Origin: Hyphomicrobiales bacterium
GTDB taxonomy: Bacteria > Pseudomonadota > Alphaproteobacteria > Rhizobiales > Rhizobiaceae
Direction of reading: 5' to 3'
Assembly: GCA_021775415.1 (NCBI GenBank)
Contig: JAJFHV010000020.1
Coordinates: 124,001-188,000 of the forward strand
Length of the DNA stretch: 64,000 nucleotides
The notes below the pieces were generated by a model, which did not search any database, was not told where the DNA came from, and saw only the letters and a list, made by a program, of their open reading frames with translations. This document shows, piece by piece, positions 34,312 to 43,579 of the stretch. Both the position numbers and the translations under genes were made by a program. Within the stretch, counting starts at the first letter, position 1, and every line of letters begins with the position of its first letter.

Positions 34312-35568
34312 ATGCCAAAATTTACCAGTGATGTGTCAGCGGTTGAACATGCGCTACGTGATGTGTTCGAAGCCACTCCGCTTCAACACAATGCATATTT
34401 GAGCGATCGTGCCAACGCCCAGGTGTGGCTCAAGCGGGAAGATCTTTCCCCTGTCCGCAGTTACAAGATCCGCGGCGCTTACGCGTTTTTTAATGATGCC
34501 ATGGCGAAAGACAACTCAACCAGACTGTTTGTCTGTGCGTCGGCTGGAAATCACGCTCAGGGTTTTGCCCACGCCTGTCATCACTTCAAAAAGAAGGGCG
34601 TGATCTTCATGCCGGTGACGACACCTCAGCAAAAGATCATGAAAACCTCCGCTTTTGGTGGGGCTTACGTGCAGGTCAAGCTGCATGGGGACAGTTTTGA
34701 TGAGGCGAACCAGGCAGCGCTTGATTACTGCAAATCTGACAACGGCTTGATGGTGCCGCCCTTTGACAGCCCGCAGATCATTCGCGGGCAGGCAAGCGTT
34801 GCCAGTGAAGTGTTGAAACAAATTCCTCAAGGAACGGTCATCGACTTGATGATCCTGCCAGTCGGCGGTGGCGGTCTTGCGGCTGGAGTGACGCGGTACT
34901 TTGCGGAAAACTCGCCCAAGACCAAATTCCGGTTTGTTGAGCCGGATGGTGCGCCAAGCCTTGAAGCCAGTTTGGAGTTTGGCAAGCGGGTGAAACTCGA
35001 CGAGATTGACAATTTTGTGGATGGTGCGGCTGTAAAAGCCATTGGTAAGGAGAACTTCCGGTGGCTCAAGCAATTTAGCGTCCAGAACGTCATTCTGGCA
35101 CCCACCAATGGGGTTTGCTCAACAATGATCGAAATGTTGAATGTAGAGGGAGTTGTGCTGGAACCAGCCGGTGCGCTTGCAATTGATGCGTTGAAGCGAT
35201 TGCCTGCCGAAGAGATCGCCGGGAAAAACATTGTTTGTATTACATCAGGCGGTAATTTCGATTTTGAACGTTTACCCGAGGTGAAAGAACGGGCTCTCAG
35301 GTTCTCCGGTCTGAAAAAGTATTTTATTTTGCAGTTTCCACAGCGGCCTGGCGCGCTCAAGGATTTCCTGTTCATGCTTGGACCAGATGACGATATTGCC
35401 CGGTTTGAGTATTTGAAAAAATCCGCACGCAATTTCGGTTCGGTTTTGATTGGTATTGAAACCACAAGACCTGAAAATTTTGAAGCATTGCAGACCAAGT
35501 TGGTCCGTGCCGGAATGCGGTATCAGGACATCACTGAAAATGAAATTGTCGCAAATCTCGTGATTTAG
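34312..35568 (+). CDS. ilvA: Threonine ammonia-lyase (biosynthetic-type, short form)
   Basis: 418-residue PLP enzyme converting threonine to 2-oxobutanoate and ammonia, the entry to isoleucine synthesis. PLP Lys52 is in VRSYKIRGAY, the phosphate loop is PVGGGGLAAG and TSGGNFDFERL closes the catalytic domain. Residues ~325-418 are a single ACT-like regulatory domain (KKYFILQFPQRPGALKDFL), shorter than the two-domain E. coli enzyme and matching the ~420-residue form. A strong AGGAGG precedes ATG 34312. Followed after 3 nt by an FMN-binding split-barrel protein. Confidence 0.94.
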   Translation: MPKFTSDVSAVEHALRDVFEATPLQHNAYLSDRANAQVWLKREDLSPVRSYKIRGAYAFFNDAMAKDNSTRLFVCASAGNHAQGFAHACHHFKKKGVIFMPVTTPQQKIMKTSAFGGAYVQVKLHGDSFDEANQAALDYCKSDNGLMVPPFDSPQIIRGQASVASEVLKQIPQGTVIDLMILPVGGGGLAAGVTRYFAENSPKTKFRFVEPDGAPSLEASLEFGKRVKLDEIDNFVDGAAVKAIGKENFRWLKQFSVQNVILAPTNGVCSTMIEMLNVEGVVLEPAGALAIDALKRLPAEEIAGKNIVCITSGGNFDFERLPEVKERALRFSGLKKYFILQFPQRPGALKDFLFMLGPDDDIARFEYLKKSARNFGSVLIGIETTRPENFEALQTKLVRAGMRYQDITENEIVANLVI

Positions 35569-35571
35569 GTT

Positions 35572-36084
35572 ATGTCAGATAAACCCAACCCAATAAATGA
35601 AACTGATGATGAAGCACGCGCACTTGCGCGATCTTTGGTTGACACTACGCGGTATGCAGCACTTGCCGTCAACGAAGGAGATACGGGCTTTCCCCTGGTG
35701 AGCCGGGTCGCGGTTTCTTATGGCTCAGATACGGGCCTCTTCTTTTGTGCATCTGATCTTTCCACCCACTCACAATGCCTTGCCACAGACCCACGTTGTT
35801 CGCTTTTGTTGGGGGAACCCGGCAAGGGTGACGGGCTAGCACACCCCCGGGTCACTCTCGTTGGTTCGGTGGATCGAATTGAGAATTCTGATCCGCAACG
35901 GCAATCCATGCGTGATATCTTTTTGGAACGTCACCCCAAGGCAAATCTCTATGTGGATTTCGCCGATTTTGCGTTCTACCGGTTGCTGGTTGACCGCGCC
36001 TTGTTAAATGGGGGTTTTGGCAAGGCATTCCATTTGGATGCCACTGATCTGGAATTTTTGCGCGAGTGGACGAAATTTGGATAA
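35572..36084 (+). CDS. Pyridoxamine 5'-phosphate oxidase-like FMN-binding protein (HugZ-like)
   Basis: 170-residue split-barrel protein. VSRVAVSYGSDTGLFFCASDLSTHSQCLATDPRCSLLLG (quoted only in part: ASDLSTHSQCL, PRCSLLLGE) and ARVTLVG-like PRVTLVGSVDRIE are the family blocks. Such proteins bind FMN, F420 or heme; the HugZ heme-degrading group has the same N-terminal half plus an extra domain that is missing here. Starts 3 nt after the ilvA stop, so coupled. Function unassigned. Confidence 0.82.
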   Translation: MSDKPNPINETDDEARALARSLVDTTRYAALAVNEGDTGFPLVSRVAVSYGSDTGLFFCASDLSTHSQCLATDPRCSLLLGEPGKGDGLAHPRVTLVGSVDRIENSDPQRQSMRDIFLERHPKANLYVDFADFAFYRLLVDRALLNGGFGKAFHLDATDLEFLREWTKFG

Positions 36085-36167
36085 ATTATGTTTGAACTTG
36101 CGGAGAAATTGCTGATAGTCCTGCCGCGCATTGCATCATTGATACCCAACCAACCGGATAGACCTAC

Positions 36168-37376
36168 ATGACTGCAAACCCCAAACAAGGAATTTTGAGC
36201 GGTTACCGCATCATTGATTTATCGGCTGTCGTTTTGGGTCCCTACTGCACCCAGCTTCTGGGTGATCTTGGTGCGGATGTTATCAAGATTGAAGCACCGG
36301 AAGGGGATGTCATGCGTCACGCGGGAGCGCATGTTTCACCCGGTATGGGTTCAATTTATCTGACTGTAAACCGCAACAAAAAGTCTGTGACGCTCGATCT
36401 GAGAAAAGATGGCGCAAAGGAAGTGCTTTCTCGCCTGATCAAGAGTGCGGATGCGCTGATCCACAACATCCGGTCGGGCGGGATCAAACGGCTGGGGTTT
36501 GATTATGATGCCGTCAGGAAAATAAATCCTGAGATCATTTATCTTCATGCAGTGGGCTTTGGGGCTGAGGGGCCTTATGCCGGTCGTCAGGCCTATGATG
36601 ATCTTGTACAGGCCGCCTCAGGTGCCGCAACGCTTTTGCCGAGACAGGATGGCTCTGATGAGCCGCGGTATTATCCAGGCGTTATAGCTGATAAAACGAC
36701 AGGACTTCACGCAGCCTATGCCATGATGGGGGGCTTTCTTCACCGCGAGCGAACCGGCAGTGGACAGTTTATTGAAGTTCCGATGATGGAATGTATGGTT
36801 TCATTCACAATGGTAGAAAATCTTTATGGACACACCTTCGTGCCACCAAAAGGGTCTACTGGCTACACACGCGCCATGAACCCACAGCGCAAGCCATACA
36901 AAACCAAGGATGGGTATCTGGCTATCTTGCCTTACTCAGATGAAAACTGGCGCCGCTATTTCAAATTGGGCGGCCGGCCGGAATTGTTTGAAGATCCCCG
37001 GTTCAGCACGTACGCGAAAAGAACAGAGAATATTGGCGAGCTCTACAATCAGGTTGAAGAGATTGCGTTACAACGCACCTCAGAGGAGTGGCTGCAAGTT
37101 CTGGAGCGCGAAAACATTCCGTGCATGAAAGTGCACACGCTCGAAAGTGTGCTCGACGATCCACAAATGCGTGATACCGGATTTATCGAAGAACGCGACC
37201 ATCCAACCGAGGGTAAATACCTGGCAATCAACCATCCGGTTACGTTTAGCGATTCCCCGGCCGAAATACGCAGGGAACCACCGTTGCAGGGTCAGGATAA
37301 CGAGCTGGTGCTTGCGGAACTGGGATTTGAACCAGGTGAGATTACCAAGATGCGTACTGCCGGAATTTTCGGATGA
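36168..37376 (+). CDS. CaiB/BaiF (family III) CoA-transferase
   Basis: 402-residue family III CoA-transferase. SGYRIIDLSAVVLGPYCTQL is the N-terminal nucleotide motif and Asp175 in GVIADKTTGLHAAY is the expected catalytic aspartate. FGAEGPYAGRQAYDDLVQA precedes it. Unlike the gene at 10119 it lacks the racemase GHDINY motif. ATG 36168 follows an 83-nt gap after the FMN-binding protein, probably the same transcript. Transfers CoA from an acyl-CoA such as succinyl-CoA to an unknown acid. Confidence 0.9.
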   Translation: MTANPKQGILSGYRIIDLSAVVLGPYCTQLLGDLGADVIKIEAPEGDVMRHAGAHVSPGMGSIYLTVNRNKKSVTLDLRKDGAKEVLSRLIKSADALIHNIRSGGIKRLGFDYDAVRKINPEIIYLHAVGFGAEGPYAGRQAYDDLVQAASGAATLLPRQDGSDEPRYYPGVIADKTTGLHAAYAMMGGFLHRERTGSGQFIEVPMMECMVSFTMVENLYGHTFVPPKGSTGYTRAMNPQRKPYKTKDGYLAILPYSDENWRRYFKLGGRPELFEDPRFSTYAKRTENIGELYNQVEEIALQRTSEEWLQVLERENIPCMKVHTLESVLDDPQMRDTGFIEERDHPTEGKYLAINHPVTFSDSPAEIRREPPLQGQDNELVLAELGFEPGEITKMRTAGIFG

Positions 37377-37659
37377 AGTACGCCCTGGTCAATGAAGCCG
37401 GAAGGATGATCCAAGATAAAGTGTGGGACCGAAGATCCTTTCGGTTTCGATCCCACGTGCAGAATTATCAAAACAAAGTTGTCCAAAGAACTTCCCCATT
37501 TCGGTGGTCAAGGCTTGATAGGCTGGGGCGCCCCGACCTTCCGCACAAGAATAATACACGTTTATGGTGCAAATCCAATATAAACTTACGCAAGGTAACT
37601 GGAATTCACGGAATTTTGTGATAACAGCAAAAATTACACGCTTTTGAGGAGCAGTGAAC
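37377..37659 (+). other. Intergenic region with bulged hairpin before TPP-enzyme gene
   Basis: 283 bp without a convincing gene. It holds a bulged hairpin: outer stem GTGGGA / TCCCAC (37423-37428 and 37451-37456), inner stem CCGAA / TTCGG (37429-37433 and 37440-37444). No T-run follows, so it is a weak terminator candidate for the upstream CoA-transferase gene or a leader structure for the next operon. A strong AGGAG sits before the ATG at 37660. The rest is AT-rich and may carry the promoter. Confidence 0.45.
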
Positions 37660-39291
37660 ATGGGCAGTGCTGGTGAACTGTTGGTTTCATGCCTGGAATC
37701 CCAGGGTGTCGAGCGCGTATTTTGTGTGCCTGGTGAAAGCTATCTAGCGGTGCTCGACGCACTTTATGATGGCAAGCCGGAGGTCGTTGTGGCGCGCCAT
37801 GAAGGCGGTGCGGCAATCATGGCGGAAGCCGATGGCAAGATGACTGGCAGGCCCGGTGTTTGTTTTGTGACGCGCGGACCGGGCGCAACAAATGCCTCCA
37901 GCGGTGTTCATATCGCCATGCAGGATTCGACCCCGATGGTGCTGTTTGTCGGTCAGATTGGCAGGGAAATGCGAGGCCGGGAAGCCTTCCAGGAAGTCGA
38001 TTATCGGGCTTTTTTTGGCTCCATCGCCAAATGGGTGGAAGAAATAGATTGTGCTGAACGCATACCGGAAATCATATCCCATGCCTGGCATATAGCGATG
38101 TCGGGCAGGCCTGGACCGGTTGTGATTGCCCTGCCGGAAGACATGTTGAGGGATGAAGTTTCCAGTTTAGCTGGACCGATGGTCGAGGTTGCAGAACCGG
38201 CACCAGGCGATAGAGATATGGGGCGGTTCTTTAATCTGTTGGAGCAAGCAAATTCGCCACTCATCATTGCTGGAGGATCACGCTGGGATGAAGCGGCGGT
38301 TCGTAACCTTGAGACATTCAGTGAAAGCTGGGAGATGCCTGTCGCAACATCTTTTCGTCGCCAATACCTGTTTGATGCAACACACGGGAACTATGCTGGT
38401 GAAGCTGGGATAGGCATTAACCCTTCACTCAAGGACAGGATTATCGGTTCGGACGCGCTGATCCTGCTGGGATGCCGGTTCTCGGAGATGCCCAGTCAGG
38501 GATTTGAGCTACTGGATATTCCAGGTTCTGCGAGTGGCCTTGTGCACGTCCATCCAGGCCCTGAGGAACTTGGCCGCATTTATGTACCGGAAATCAGTAT
38601 CAATGCCGCTCCAGGTGCATTTCTTGAAAACGCTCTCAAGCACAAAGCAACCAAATCCTGGAAGGAATCTGCTGCGGCAGGCCATGTTGCCTATCTTGCA
38701 TGGACCGATACCCCGCCGCCCGGAACAGGTACTGTGACGATGAGCCATGTCATATCAGTGCTTCGTGACAAACTTCCAAAGGATGCGATCATTACCAATG
38801 GTGCGGGTAATTATGCGGGTTGGGTAAACCGGTTTTACCGCTATCGCTGGGGAACGCAGCTCGCGCCGACATCAGGTTCCATGGGGTACGGGCTTCCCGC
38901 AGCAATTGCCGCTGCCAAGCGCAATCCGGACTGTCTTGTCGTAGCACTTGCGGGTGATGGATGTTTTCAGATGACTGGTATGGAACTTGGTGTCGCGTGT
39001 GAGCACAACCTCAATATCAAGCTACTCGTTTGCGATAACAGTATTTACGGCACAATCCGCATGCATCAGGAGCGGGATTATCCAGGACGGATATCGGCTA
39101 CAACCCTCCAAAATCCGGATTTTGCTGCATGGGCACACGCCTATGGTGCGAAGAGTTTCACCATTGAGAAGGATGCGGAGTTTGAGAGCAAACTGACAGA
39201 GGCATTTGCTGTTGATGGCCCGGCTCTTATTCATCTGAAACTTGATGCCAATGATATTGCTCCTGGAAAAACGCTTGCCGCAAAAGCATGA
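37660..39291 (+). CDS. Thiamine-diphosphate-dependent enzyme, acetolactate synthase-like
   Basis: 543 residues with the three domains of the acetohydroxyacid synthase/benzoylformate decarboxylase family. The cofactor-activating Glu48 is in ARHEGGAAIMAEA, and the Mg-TPP motif is intact: GDGCFQMTG followed by CDNSIYGTIR. Family reactions are decarboxylation or carboligation of 2-oxo acids or 2-hydroxyacyl-CoAs. No small regulatory subunit is nearby, so it is not likely the biosynthetic ALS. ATG 37660 has AGGAG 8 nt upstream; GTG 37654 is too close to it. Its stop overlaps the next ABC ATPase start by 4 bp, an unusual pairing. Confidence 0.88.
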   Translation: MGSAGELLVSCLESQGVERVFCVPGESYLAVLDALYDGKPEVVVARHEGGAAIMAEADGKMTGRPGVCFVTRGPGATNASSGVHIAMQDSTPMVLFVGQIGREMRGREAFQEVDYRAFFGSIAKWVEEIDCAERIPEIISHAWHIAMSGRPGPVVIALPEDMLRDEVSSLAGPMVEVAEPAPGDRDMGRFFNLLEQANSPLIIAGGSRWDEAAVRNLETFSESWEMPVATSFRRQYLFDATHGNYAGEAGIGINPSLKDRIIGSDALILLGCRFSEMPSQGFELLDIPGSASGLVHVHPGPEELGRIYVPEISINAAPGAFLENALKHKATKSWKESAAAGHVAYLAWTDTPPPGTGTVTMSHVISVLRDKLPKDAIITNGAGNYAGWVNRFYRYRWGTQLAPTSGSMGYGLPAAIAAAKRNPDCLVVALAGDGCFQMTGMELGVACEHNLNIKLLVCDNSIYGTIRMHQERDYPGRISATTLQNPDFAAWAHAYGAKSFTIEKDAEFESKLTEAFAVDGPALIHLKLDANDIAPGKTLAAKA

Positions 39292-40034
39292 GTAGTTCGC
39301 AGATCACAGCGAGTAGTCTTTCATTTTCCTATCGGGGTAAAGATGGAATCCTGGAAGCGCTCAAGAATATCGATCTTGCGGTTGAGCGTGGTGCGTTCCT
39401 GTCGATCATAGGACCTTCCGGGTGCGGCAAGACTTCGTTTCTACGGCTGATTGCAGGTCTTGAGATGCCAACGGGTGGCGAGTTGATTATCGGGAATGGC
39501 GATGAACGTTGTGGATTTGTTTTTCAGGCGCCTTCTTTGTTTCCCTGGCTCAACGTTGCAAAAAACATAGCAAAGCCGCTCGAACTTTCAGGCGTGGCGA
39601 AGAAAGAGCGTGCCGCCAAGGTGAAGTCAGTGCTGGAGCTGGTGGGGTTACAAGGCTTTGAGCGCAAATATCCCTGGCAGCTTTCCGGCGGTATGCAGCA
39701 ACGGGTTTCCATTGCCCGGGCTTTGGTTACGGATCCGGATCTGTTGTTAATGGATGAACCGTTTGGAGCGCTCGATGAGATTACCCGGGAAAGCATGAAC
39801 CGGGAACTCTACGCATTGTGGCAACGGACCGGGAAAACAGTTTGCTTTGTCACCCACTCCATTCATGAGGCGGTTTATCTTTCGTCGGAGATACTTGTGC
39901 TTTCAAAGAGCCCGGGGAGGGTTGTTGAACAGTTTGCATCAACGTTGCCAAACAAGCGCGATGCCTCAACAGTTGAAACCAAGGCATTTGCCGGGCTTGC
40001 GGCCAAGGTTCGTAAAGCCCTTCGGGGTTCATGA
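39288..40034 (+). CDS. ABC transporter ATP-binding protein, nitrate/taurine (SsuB/TauB) type, orphan
   Basis: 248-residue ATPase. Walker A is GPSGCGKTSF, the Q-loop region FVFQAPSLFPWLNV, the signature LSGGMQQRVSIARAL and Walker B LLLMDEPFGALDE, with the switch His in VTHSIHEAV. The pattern is that of the nitrate/sulfonate/taurine importer group. No cognate permease or binding protein is in the window, and it overlaps the TPP enzyme by 4 bp (ATGA), so it is either an orphan subunit serving a transporter encoded elsewhere or a remnant of a larger operon. Convergent with the thiolase gene (1 nt apart). Confidence 0.9.
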   Translation: MSSSQITASSLSFSYRGKDGILEALKNIDLAVERGAFLSIIGPSGCGKTSFLRLIAGLEMPTGGELIIGNGDERCGFVFQAPSLFPWLNVAKNIAKPLELSGVAKKERAAKVKSVLELVGLQGFERKYPWQLSGGMQQRVSIARALVTDPDLLLMDEPFGALDEITRESMNRELYALWQRTGKTVCFVTHSIHEAVYLSSEILVLSKSPGRVVEQFASTLPNKRDASTVETKAFAGLAAKVRKALRGS

Positions 40035-40035
40035 C

Positions 40036-41238
40036 CTAGACCACTTCAAACAGCCCGGCTGCGCCCTGACCACCGCCAATGCACATGGTGACCACCACAA
40101 ATTTTGCACCACGGCGTTTGCCCTCAATCAATGCATGGCCAGTCATGCGGGCTCCAGACATACCGTAGGGGTGACCGATTGAAATTGCGCCGCCGTTCAC
40201 ATTGAGGATATCCGGATTGATATCAAGCGTATCGCGGCAATAGAGTGCCTGACTCGCAAATGCTTCATTGAGTTCCCACAGATCAATGTCGTCGATTGTC
40301 AGGTCGTTGGCCTTCAGCAGTTTTGGTACCGCATAGATTGGGCCAATTCCCATTTCATCCGGTTCACAGCCGGCGACCGCCATGCCGCGATAAATACCGA
40401 GTGGTTCAACATTGCGCTTTTGCGCTTCCGTTTCTTCCATCAATACCGCTGCTGATGCTCCATCGGAAAGCTGCGAGGCATTGCCTGCGGTGATGAATTG
40501 TCCTTCTGCAACCTGTAGGCCGCCCTTAAACACTGGTTGCAATTGCTGAAGGCCTTCAAGCGTGGTGGACGGTCGATTGCCCTCGTCTTTTTCCAGCGTG
40601 ACTTCGACGTCAGAAACCTCCTTGGTTTCCTTGTCCATAACTTTCATAACGCTTTTTAGCGGCACGATTTCATCATCAAGCTTGCCTGCCTCCTGAGCCG
40701 CTGCGGTGCGCATCTGGGAGGAAAGCGCGTATTCGTCCTGGGCGTCGCGGGAGATGTTGTAGCGTTCGGCCACAATCTCGGCAGTCTCAATCATCGCCAT
40801 ATAGGTTGAGGGAATGTTTTCTTTCAGCCATGGATCCGTGCTGCGATAGAGGTTCATCTTGTCATTTTGGGTGAGCGAAATTGATTCAAGTCCACCACCA
40901 ACGGTGACCGTCATGCCGTCACTGATGATTTGCTTTGCAGCGGTTGCTATTCCCATCAACCCGGAAGAACATTGGCGGTCCAATGTCATTGCTGCAACCG
41001 ATGTGGGTAGACCGGCTCGTAGCGCGCATTGGCGGGCAGTATTTACGCCGGTAGAACCTTGTTGAATTGCTGCGCCCATGATCACGTCGTCAATTTCCGC
41101 AGTATCAACACCTGAGCGTTTCACTGCATGAGAGATTGCGTGGCCGCCCAGTTCCTGGGCCTGGGTGTCGTTGAATGCACCGCGATAAGCCTTGCCAATC
41201 GGAGTGCGGGCGGTTGAAACGATAACTGCTGATCTCAT
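40036..41238 (-). CDS. Acetyl-CoA acyltransferase (thiolase)
   Basis: 400-residue thiolase, cleaving 3-oxoacyl-CoA to acetyl-CoA and a shortened acyl-CoA (or the reverse). The nucleophile is Cys90 in [21 protein letters not shown] carries the catalytic His and [17 protein letters not shown] the second Cys. End of a four-gene minus-strand set with two SDRs and a MaoC hydratase. Preceded by the SDR gene 18 nt upstream. The gene set points to beta-oxidation rather than polyhydroxybutyrate synthesis, but both thiolase types share these motifs. Confidence 0.92.
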   Translation of the reverse strand: MRSAVIVSTARTPIGKAYRGAFNDTQAQELGGHAISHAVKRSGVDTAEIDDVIMGAAIQQGSTGVNTARQCALRAGLPTSVAAMTLDRQCSSGLMGIATAAKQIISDGMTVTVGGGLESISLTQNDKMNLYRSTDPWLKENIPSTYMAMIETAEIVAERYNISRDAQDEYALSSQMRTAAAQEAGKLDDEIVPLKSVMKVMDKETKEVSDVEVTLEKDEGNRPSTTLEGLQQLQPVFKGGLQVAEGQFITAGNASQLSDGASAAVLMEETEAQKRNVEPLGIYRGMAVAGCEPDEMGIGPIYAVPKLLKANDLTIDDIDLWELNEAFASQALYCRDTLDINPDILNVNGGAISIGHPYGMSGARMTGHALIEGKRRGAKFVVVTMCIGGGQGAAGLFEVV

Positions 41239-41256
41239 CGAAGTTCTTTCTGCTAA

Positions 41257-42162
41257 CTAGGATTGCCCGGAGGCCATCTCGACAATCTTTATGACATGTT
41301 CGGTGCCTGACTGAAAAACCATTGCATTTGACATGTCGTTTATAGTTTCAAAGTTTTCAGCAATGCCATCGGCATTGCGCTTATCAAGTGGCAAATGCAA
41401 GCCACCGCTTTCACGAATTTCCAAAGTCGAGTAGCTGCCGGCACCGGCGAACATCACGGTTCGGTTGGGTGCCTTGTTGCTGACCATAAAAACGGCTGCG
41501 GGAGTGACGAATTTCGGGTCCAGCTGCTCCAGCATGTCCGGGGTCAAAACATCCTCAGTCATGCGGGTGGCGGCAGTTGGTGCCAGACAATTGATCTGGA
41601 TGTCGTTTTTGGCCCCTTCAATGCAAAGCGTGCTCATTAGACCGACAACGCCCATTTTGGCAGCACCATAATTTGCCTGACCAAAATTTCCGTAGATTCC
41701 AGAAGTGGAGGAGGTCATGAGAATACGGCCGTAGTTCTGTTCTTTCATCTGGTTCCAGACAGCGCGCGAACAATTTCCTGAACCGTTGAGGTGCACATTC
41801 ACCACCGCATCCCAATCAGCGGTTTCCATTTTTCCAAAGGACTTATCACGCAATATGCCGGCATTATTTATGAGGACATCGACACGCCCCCATTTTGAAA
41901 CTGCATCGGTAATCATCGTCTGACACTGTTCATAATCGGTAACGTTGGCTCCATTTGCCATTGCCACACCACCGTTAGAAGTGATTTCCGCAACTACTTC
42001 TTCTGCTGGAGACAGAGAGCCACCAGTGCCGTCTCGGGCGCCGCCGAAATCATTTACGACTACTTTTGCGCCACGCCTTGCGAGTTCAAGCGCATGGGAT
42101 TTTCCAAGGCCGTTGCCGGCACCCGTCACGACGGCAACCTGATCCTCAAACGAAATAGTCAT
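41257..42162 (-). CDS. SDR family oxidoreductase, MFE-2-like 3-hydroxyacyl-CoA dehydrogenase
   Basis: 301-residue short-chain dehydrogenase. The cofactor motif TGAGNGLGKSHAL is followed by VVVNDFGGARDGTGGS, a sequence seen in the dehydrogenase part of peroxisomal multifunctional enzyme 2; the catalytic Ser-Tyr-Lys lies in MTSSTSGIYG and NYGAAKMG. The C-terminal ~60 residues (from SGGLHLPLDKR) exceed a minimal SDR. Predicted to oxidise (3R)-hydroxyacyl-CoA. ATG 42162 is 4 nt after the MaoC stop, so the dehydrogenase and hydratase functions of MFE-2 are encoded side by side. Confidence 0.9.
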   Translation of the reverse strand: MTISFEDQVAVVTGAGNGLGKSHALELARRGAKVVVNDFGGARDGTGGSLSPAEEVVAEITSNGGVAMANGANVTDYEQCQTMITDAVSKWGRVDVLINNAGILRDKSFGKMETADWDAVVNVHLNGSGNCSRAVWNQMKEQNYGRILMTSSTSGIYGNFGQANYGAAKMGVVGLMSTLCIEGAKNDIQINCLAPTAATRMTEDVLTPDMLEQLDPKFVTPAAVFMVSNKAPNRTVMFAGAGSYSTLEIRESGGLHLPLDKRNADGIAENFETINDMSNAMVFQSGTEHVIKIVEMASGQS

Positions 42163-42166
42163 GCCA

Positions 42167-42640
42167 TCAAAGTCCTTTGTCTTTTGTGATCGTCAAAGTA
42201 AGCCATTCAGCGACAAGTGCCGGCTTTTCAACATCTTCCATTTCAACAGAAATCCCGTAACGTGACAAATACTCACCGGAAGTTCGTTCATTCATTTCCA
42301 ACAGTTTGAAATGTGCTCTCAGTTTCGCACCAGCAGGAACCGGGACCAGAAAGCGGACTTTGTCAAACCCGTAGTTAATTCCCATAATCGCTTCTTCGGC
42401 GTGAGGCACGCAGGTTGATGCCAAACTTGTCAAAAGGGAGAGTGTCAGGAAGCCGTGGGCAATTGTTCCACCAAACGATGTTTCTGCCTTCGCACGCTCT
42501 GCGTCTACATGGATGAATTGGTGATCATCGGTGGCGTCTGCAAACCCGTCGATCATCCCTTGGGTGACTGTCATCCATGGCGAGGTGCATTCAAGCGTTC
42601 CGGCTTGTGTCAGGAGTTTTTTGATTGGGAGTTTCGGCAT
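42167..42640 (-). CDS. MaoC family (R)-specific enoyl-CoA hydratase
   Basis: 157-residue single hot-dog protein. The hydratase motif is FADATDDHQFIHVD with Asp39 and His44, followed by GTIAHGFLTLSLL. It hydrates trans-2-enoyl-CoA to (3R)-hydroxyacyl-CoA, matching the MFE-2-like dehydrogenase downstream. ATG 42640 is preferred over a frame from 42670 that enters the upstream SDR gene; the two genes are 4 nt apart. Confidence 0.92.
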   Translation of the reverse strand: MPKLPIKKLLTQAGTLECTSPWMTVTQGMIDGFADATDDHQFIHVDAERAKAETSFGGTIAHGFLTLSLLTSLASTCVPHAEEAIMGINYGFDKVRFLVPVPAGAKLRAHFKLLEMNERTSGEYLSRYGISVEMEDVEKPALVAEWLTLTITKDKGL

Positions 42641-42644
42641 TAAA

Positions 42645-43466
42645 CTACTCTTGATCACCAAACACTTCACTTTGGCCGGTTACATGCATTCCGCCGTCGA
42701 GCGGCAAAATTGCACCGGTGACGTATGAACCACCGCGCCCGCACAAGAACAGCGTTGCAGCGGCAATATCATCCGGCGAACCCATGCGCCCCAAGGGCAC
42801 GCATTTGCCGACCTTTTCAACCTGGCCGTCTGTTGATGTGGCGAAAGCCGTCATCCGGCTCTGGAACGGCCCGGGCGCAAATGCGTTGATGGTAATGTGT
42901 CTTTCGGCAAGTTCACGGGCAAGAATTTTTGTAAGGTGATGGACTGCGGCCTTTGATGCAGCATAGGAATATGCCCCATCGCCAATCGGCGATGTTCCCA
43001 TGATGGAGCCCAGATTAATTACCCTTGATGGGTCTTCAGAACTTGCGGGCTTCTCAAGCAGGGGCAGCAGGTCGCGGGTCAGCTGAAACAGGCCGGCGAC
43101 ATTTACGTTCATGACCTTGGCCCAGGCAGCATGGGGAAATTCCTCCAGCGGCTGCCCCCATGTGACACCGGCATTGTTGACCAGGATGTCCAATTTTGAT
43201 GTGCGGGATTTTACTTCTGACACGAGATTGGTGATGCCTTCTTCGGTACCCACATCACCAGCGAATCCTTCAGCATTTCCGGTTGCATCGAGTGCGTTGA
43301 GTTCTGCTGCTGTGCGTTCGCAGTCTTCGCCTTTGCGTGAGGCGATCATCACATTGGCGCCCGCCTGTATGAGTGCAGTAGCCGTCATTCGGCCAATGCC
43401 GGTGGCACCACCGGTTACTAATGCAGTTTTGTCATTCAGGGAAAACAGATTGTCGAAAATACTCAT
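42645..43466 (-). CDS. SDR family oxidoreductase
   Basis: 273-residue classical short-chain dehydrogenase with TGGATGIGRM for NAD(P), NNAGVTWGQP, and the active-site YSYAASKAAVHHL (Tyr and Lys). Ends in the usual PLDGGMHVTG. Substrate unknown; context suggests a hydroxyacyl-CoA, a 3-oxoacyl intermediate or a hydroxylated side chain. ATG 43466 has GGGAG 7 nt upstream. First gene of the four-gene minus-strand operon and divergent from an acyl-CoA dehydrogenase. Confidence 0.9.
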   Translation of the reverse strand: MSIFDNLFSLNDKTALVTGGATGIGRMTATALIQAGANVMIASRKGEDCERTAAELNALDATGNAEGFAGDVGTEEGITNLVSEVKSRTSKLDILVNNAGVTWGQPLEEFPHAAWAKVMNVNVAGLFQLTRDLLPLLEKPASSEDPSRVINLGSIMGTSPIGDGAYSYAASKAAVHHLTKILARELAERHITINAFAPGPFQSRMTAFATSTDGQVEKVGKCVPLGRMGSPDDIAAATLFLCGRGGSYVTGAILPLDGGMHVTGQSEVFGDQE

Positions 43467-43499
43467 ATAAACTCCCAGAAATTGGCTTGATATCAGTTT

Positions 43500-43517
43500 G
43501 GTGATTGACAATTCACC
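43500..43517. promoter_or_regulatory. Imperfect inverted repeat in the SDR/acyl-CoA dehydrogenase divergent region
   Basis: GGTGATTGACAATTCACC is an imperfect palindrome (GGTGA-TTG / CAA-T-TCACC with one extra T). It sits 34 bp before the SDR start and 63 bp before the acyl-CoA dehydrogenase start, a good place for one repressor of both operons, such as a TetR- or GntR-family fatty-acid regulator. No such regulator gene is in the window. Confidence 0.4.
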
Positions 43518-43579
43518 AGCCACAATGCTCCTAATTTGACGTATTCGTAAAGGGTGAAGTTTTCAGCCAGGAGATAATT

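Noticed and set aside
37660-40034. Sulfoacetaldehyde acetyltransferase plus taurine transporter interpretation
   Set aside because: The TPP protein is shorter than Xsc, no tau or pta gene is present, and only the ATPase type hints at sulfonates.
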